From positions 2,294,001 through 2,358,000 of the forward strand of contig NZ_MZMO01000001.1 of NCBI RefSeq assembly GCF_002240565.1: a stretch of DNA of 64,000 nucleotides, read 5' to 3'. The DNA is from Clavibacter michiganensis subsp. insidiosus. GTDB taxonomy: Bacteria; Actinomycetota; Actinomycetes; Actinomycetales; Microbacteriaceae. Position 1 is the first letter of the stretch, and each line of letters starts with the position of its first letter. Both the position numbers and the translations under genes were made by a program. Below the pieces are notes generated by a model, which was not told the origin of the DNA, made no database searches, and saw only the letters and a program-made list of their open reading frames with translations. Shown here piece by piece: positions 60,985 through 64,000 of this stretch.

Positions 60985-63900
60985 GCCGACACCGCCCGCA
61001 CGAGGTGGATGCGGTACCGCCGGGCCGACCCCGGATCCCGCTCCCCCAGGTCGGGCGTGCCCTCGAACGTCGCCCCCGCCATGCCCTCCGCGGCCGCGGC
61101 GATGCGCGCGCGGAACCCGTCGAGCTCCTCGCGGGTCAGCGGCTCCTGCGGCAGCTCCCGGTACGGCAGGCCGCGCGTGCCCCCCGAGACGTAGAGCAGC
61201 TTCGCGCCGCCGGACGGCGCGTCAGCGGGCGCGTCCTCGAGCGAGCCCTCCACGAACGCCAGCTGGTAGGAGCCGAGCTGCGCGTGCGCCGGGATCTCGG
61301 CGCGGGTCGGGTAGTGGCGCCCGGTCTTGAGGTCGACGATGACCACCCGGCCCTCCTTCGTCAGCTCGATGCGGTCGATCTTCCCGCGCAGCCGCGCGAC
61401 GCCCACCTCGAGCTCGAATCCGCCCTCGGCCGCGAGCATGCGCCCGCCGTCGGCGGCGAAGTCGCGGAGGTACCCGCTGACGCCCGCGATGAGCTCGCCC
61501 GCCTGCCGCCGCTCGCGCTCGCCCACCCACGGCGACTCGAAGGGCAGCTCGCCCCAGCGCGCGTCGAGGCGCTCCTCGAGGGCGGGCGGGCGGAGGTCGG
61601 CATCCGGATCGAGGCTCGCCTCCTCCATGACCGCGTGCACGATGGTCCCGATGCCCATGGCCGTGCTGGTGGATCCGCCGGACGCCTGGTCGATGAACCA
61701 GTTGAGCGGCGAGCGCTCGAAGGCCTCCAGGCGCGAGGGCGACACCGGGACGCGCGCCTCGGGGTCGGTGAGGTCGACGACGGGCTCGGTGGTCGACGGC
61801 GCGCGGAGGCCGTACCACTCGGCCGGATCCGCGCCCGTGACGCCCTCCGCGGCGAGGCGCGCGAGCGCGGACGCGGCGGCGAGGCCGCGCTCGCGGGTGG
61901 CGTCGGCGGGGCGGCGCGCGGTGCGGTCGCCGGAGACGACGCGGCCGTCGTCGAGGAGCACGGCGTCGCGGTGCACGACCGCGAGCTCGCGCCGGAGAGC
62001 GCCGACGAGCCCGCGGAGCGAGAGCGGGTGGTCCGGCCGGATCCGCAGCGCGGCGGGGGCGTCCGCCGCCACCCGGCCCGCCTCGGCGCCGGCCTCCGCC
62101 TCCGCGAGGCCCGGCGCGGGCGGCACGAGGCGGAGGAACGGCGACGGCGCCTCCTCGTCGTTCGCGGTGGCGCTGAGGACCACGACGCGCGACGCCCGCG
62201 AGACGGCGAGGGCGAGCATCCGGAGCTCGTCGCCGAGCACCTCGGCGCGCTCGTCGACGTCGGCCCGGTCGAGCCCGCGCGCGACGGCGGAGAGGCGCTG
62301 CGGGTGCAGCAGGGATCCGCGCAGCCGCAGGTTCGGCCACACGCCCTCCTGCAGCGCGGCCACCGCGACGACCTCGTAGCCCGCGCCCACGACCGCGGAC
62401 GGCGTGGCGACGAGCACGGTGTCGGCGAGCGGCTGCGGCGAGAGCGTGTCCTCGGGCACCTCGGCGCCGAGCAGCTCCTCCACGAAGTCCGACGCGGGCC
62501 GACCCGGGTTCCGCTCGACGAAGCGGCGGGCGGCGGTGAAGAGCGCGACGACGCCGTCGAGGTCGCGGTTCGCCTGGTCGGCGACGATGCCCGTCTGCAG
62601 CGCCTGCTCGAACCACGGCGTCGCCAGCCCCGAGCCCTCCCACAGGTGCCACAGCAGCTCCTCGATGGTGCCGTCGGACGCGGCCAGCTCGCGAGCGCCC
62701 TGCAGCGTGCGGGCGAGCCGGCCGAGGCGGCGCGCGGGCGCGAGGTCGAGCGTCTCGAGCCGGCCGGGCGCGGCGAGGGCCTCGACGAGCAGCTCGTCGC
62801 TCGACCGGTGGCCGTCGCCCGCGAGCTCCTCCTGCCGCAAGGCGAGGCGGAGGCGGCGGAGCTGGACCCCGTCGAGGCCGCCGAGCGGACCCGTGGCGAG
62901 CGCCGCCGCGATGTCCGGCGTGAGCGGCACGCGGCCGAGCACGACGTCGACCGCGCGGATGAGCGCGAGCGCGGCCAGGTCGTCGCGGAGCGCGCGCCCG
63001 GCGACGGCCGTCCGGGTCGGCACCTCGGCGGTCGCGAGGCTGCGGGCGACCTGCGGCACGAGGGATCCGGAGCGCACCAGCACGACCATGCGCGCCCAGG
63101 GCACGCCGCCCAGCAGGTGCTCCTCGCGGAGCCGGCGCGCGAGCCGGGCGAGCTCCAGGGCGCGCGTGGGCGCCTCGATGACCTGGATCGGGTCGGCGTC
63201 GTCGGCGAGCCCCGGCGCGGATCCCGCCTGCCGCTGCCGCCCCGCGCCGGCCGCGCCGATGCGGGCCGTGACGGCCGACGTGAGCGCCCGGAGCGCGGGC
63301 GGCTGCCGGTGCACCCGGTCGAGCACGAGCGTGCGGAGCTCGGGCAGTCCGAGCACGGTGGAGAGGCGGCCGAGCGCGGACGCCTCCGCCCCGCGGAAGG
63401 TGGCCGCCGCGACGTCCGGGTCGCCGAACGCGACCACGTCGGCGCCGCGCGCCGCGAGCGCCCGGAGGAGGGAGAGGGTCGCGACGGTCGCCTCGTGCAG
63501 GTCGTCGGCGACGACCAGGCGGATCCCCGTGAGCGCCTCCCCCCGCGAGACGAGCAGCACGGCCTCGGCGAGCAGCTCCGCGCTGTCGAGGTGGTCGCCG
63601 CGGAAGGAGTCGACGACGTCCTCGTACTCGCGGGCGAACTCCGCCGCGGCGATCCACTCGGGCACGTCGTGCGCGCGACCGACCTCGGCGAGCGCGCCCG
63701 GCCGCACGCCCTCCTCGGTGGCGCGCATGAGCAGCTCGCGCAGCTCCGTGCGGAAGGCGCGCAGCCGCCGCACCTCGACGCCCAGCGGATCCGGCCACGC
63801 GGGCCCGGTGCCCAGCTCCTCGTGCCCGGCGAGGAGGTCGGCGATGATCTGGTCCTGCTCAGCGCCCGTGAGCAACCGGGGCGGCTCGGTGCCCGTCTCG

Positions 63901-64000
63901 GCGGCGCGGCGGGCGAGCACCTCGAACGCGACGGACGTGGAGGTGCGCGCGAGCGGACCCAGCGTGGGCACCCCGACCCGGAGCGCGAGCTCGTCGCGCA
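60981..64000 (-). CDS. adnA: AdnA-like helicase-nuclease (5' end outside window)
   Basis: A partial gene of at least 1,006 codons; reading continues past 64000 (RDELALRVGVPTLGPLART is still in frame at the edge). Visible are the central helicase region (RLVVADDLHEATVATLSLL, LRALTSAV, SRASRVVVLSATAND) and a C-terminal RecB-family nuclease (RGKIDRIELTKEGRVVIVDLKTGRHYPT). The motor motifs in the visible part are less canonical than AdnB's (DDLHEA in place of DEYQD), as known for AdnA. The ATPase N-terminus is not in the window. Its stop overlaps the adnB start. Confidence 0.9.
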   Translation of the reverse strand, partial: RDELALRVGVPTLGPLARTSTSVAFEVLARRAAETGTEPPRLLTGAEQDQIIADLLAGHEELGTGPAWPDPLGVEVRRLRAFRTELRELLMRATEEGVRPGALAEVGRAHDVPEWIAAAEFAREYEDVVDSFRGDHLDSAELLAEAVLLVSRGEALTGIRLVVADDLHEATVATLSLLRALAARGADVVAFGDPDVAAATFRGAEASALGRLSTVLGLPELRTLVLDRVHRQPPALRALTSAVTARIGAAGAGRQRQAGSAPGLADDADPIQVIEAPTRALELARLARRLREEHLLGGVPWARMVVLVRSGSLVPQVARSLATAEVPTRTAVAGRALRDDLAALALIRAVDVVLGRVPLTPDIAAALATGPLGGLDGVQLRRLRLALRQEELAGDGHRSSDELLVEALAAPGRLETLDLAPARRLGRLARTLQGARELAASDGTIEELLWHLWEGSGLATPWFEQALQTGIVADQANRDLDGVVALFTAARRFVERNPGRPASDFVEELLGAEVPEDTLSPQPLADTVLVATPSAVVGAGYEVVAVAALQEGVWPNLRLRGSLLHPQRLSAVARGLDRADVDERAEVLGDELRMLALAVSRASRVVVLSATANDEEAPSPFLRLVPPAPGLAEAEAGAEAGRVAADAPAALRIRPDHPLSLRGLVGALRRELAVVHRDAVLLDDGRVVSGDRTARRPADATRERGLAAASALARLAAEGVTGADPAEWYGLRAPSTTEPVVDLTDPEARVPVSPSRLEAFERSPLNWFIDQASGGSTSTAMGIGTIVHAVMEEASLDPDADLRPPALEERLDARWGELPFESPWVGERERRQAGELIAGVSGYLRDFAADGGRMLAAEGGFELEVGVARLRGKIDRIELTKEGRVVIVDLKTGRHYPTRAEIPAHAQLGSYQLAFVEGSLEDAPADAPSGGAKLLYVSGGTRGLPYRELPQEPLTREELDGFRARIAAAAEGMAGATFEGTPDLGERDPGSARRYRIHLVRAVSA

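Noticed and set aside
57262..61194. A 1,310-codon plus-strand frame opposite adnB.
   Set aside because: Antisense shadow; low-complexity Arg/Glu/Asp/His sequence.

Overview
The window is very GC-rich, with gene starts and codon use of a high-GC actinobacterium. The gene content points to a Microbacteriaceae chromosome, most likely Clavibacter or a close relative: UPF0182, a PDZ/Lon-like protease, DUF2342, UvrD2, NudC and AdnA/AdnB in one block, an arsenate-mycothiol transferase, and an IS481-family element (as far as I recall IS1121 of Clavibacter is in this family). The genus is an inference; no rRNA or species marker is present.

Layout. 75-3795: leftward ABC exporter plus two-component system. 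3932-8450: DUF418 membrane protein, a PRISE-like reductase, small proteins, and a hydrolase-MarR operon. 8466-13859: membrane protein, Ltp-repeat protein, an mhqO-mhqD-like operon and a CPA1 antiporter. 13995-19135: a 58-codon gene, a DUF2510/PASTA protein, XRE-cupin regulator, methyltransferase and DEAD-box helicase. 19226-24523: a possible bacteriocin-like pair, GNAT, carboxylesterase/TetR, and a metal/arsenic locus (arsC, cmtR, CDF exporter). 24569-29387: a large secreted esterase with seven Ig-like repeats and two membrane proteins.

29520-39603 is the accessory centre of the window. A 6.8-kb secreted Rhs/wall-associated polymorphic toxin gene is broken by a one-base frameshift and a nonsense codon. 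Downstream lie an orphan C-terminal remnant carrying a 220-bp copy of the Rhs core, and two copies of a two-gene set (families A and B). One set is still overlapping; the other is split by the orphan remnant. These small genes are candidate immunity genes. I think this is the least described system in the window.

39769-46880 returns to core genes: siderophore-interacting protein, lipB-lipA, PadR-AarF, a peroxiredoxin gene cut by a recent IS481 insertion with a perfect 6-bp target duplication, and initiator tRNA. 47036-64000 matches the gene neighbourhood that in Mycobacterium tuberculosis runs from Rv3193c to Rv3202c (from memory), ending in AdnB and the 5'-truncated AdnA.

Regulation. At least nine start codons lie 6-7 nt downstream of a TANNNT -10 hexamer, the arrangement of leaderless actinobacterial transcripts. 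At the MarR and CmtR operons a perfect palindrome overlaps this hexamer or the start codon.
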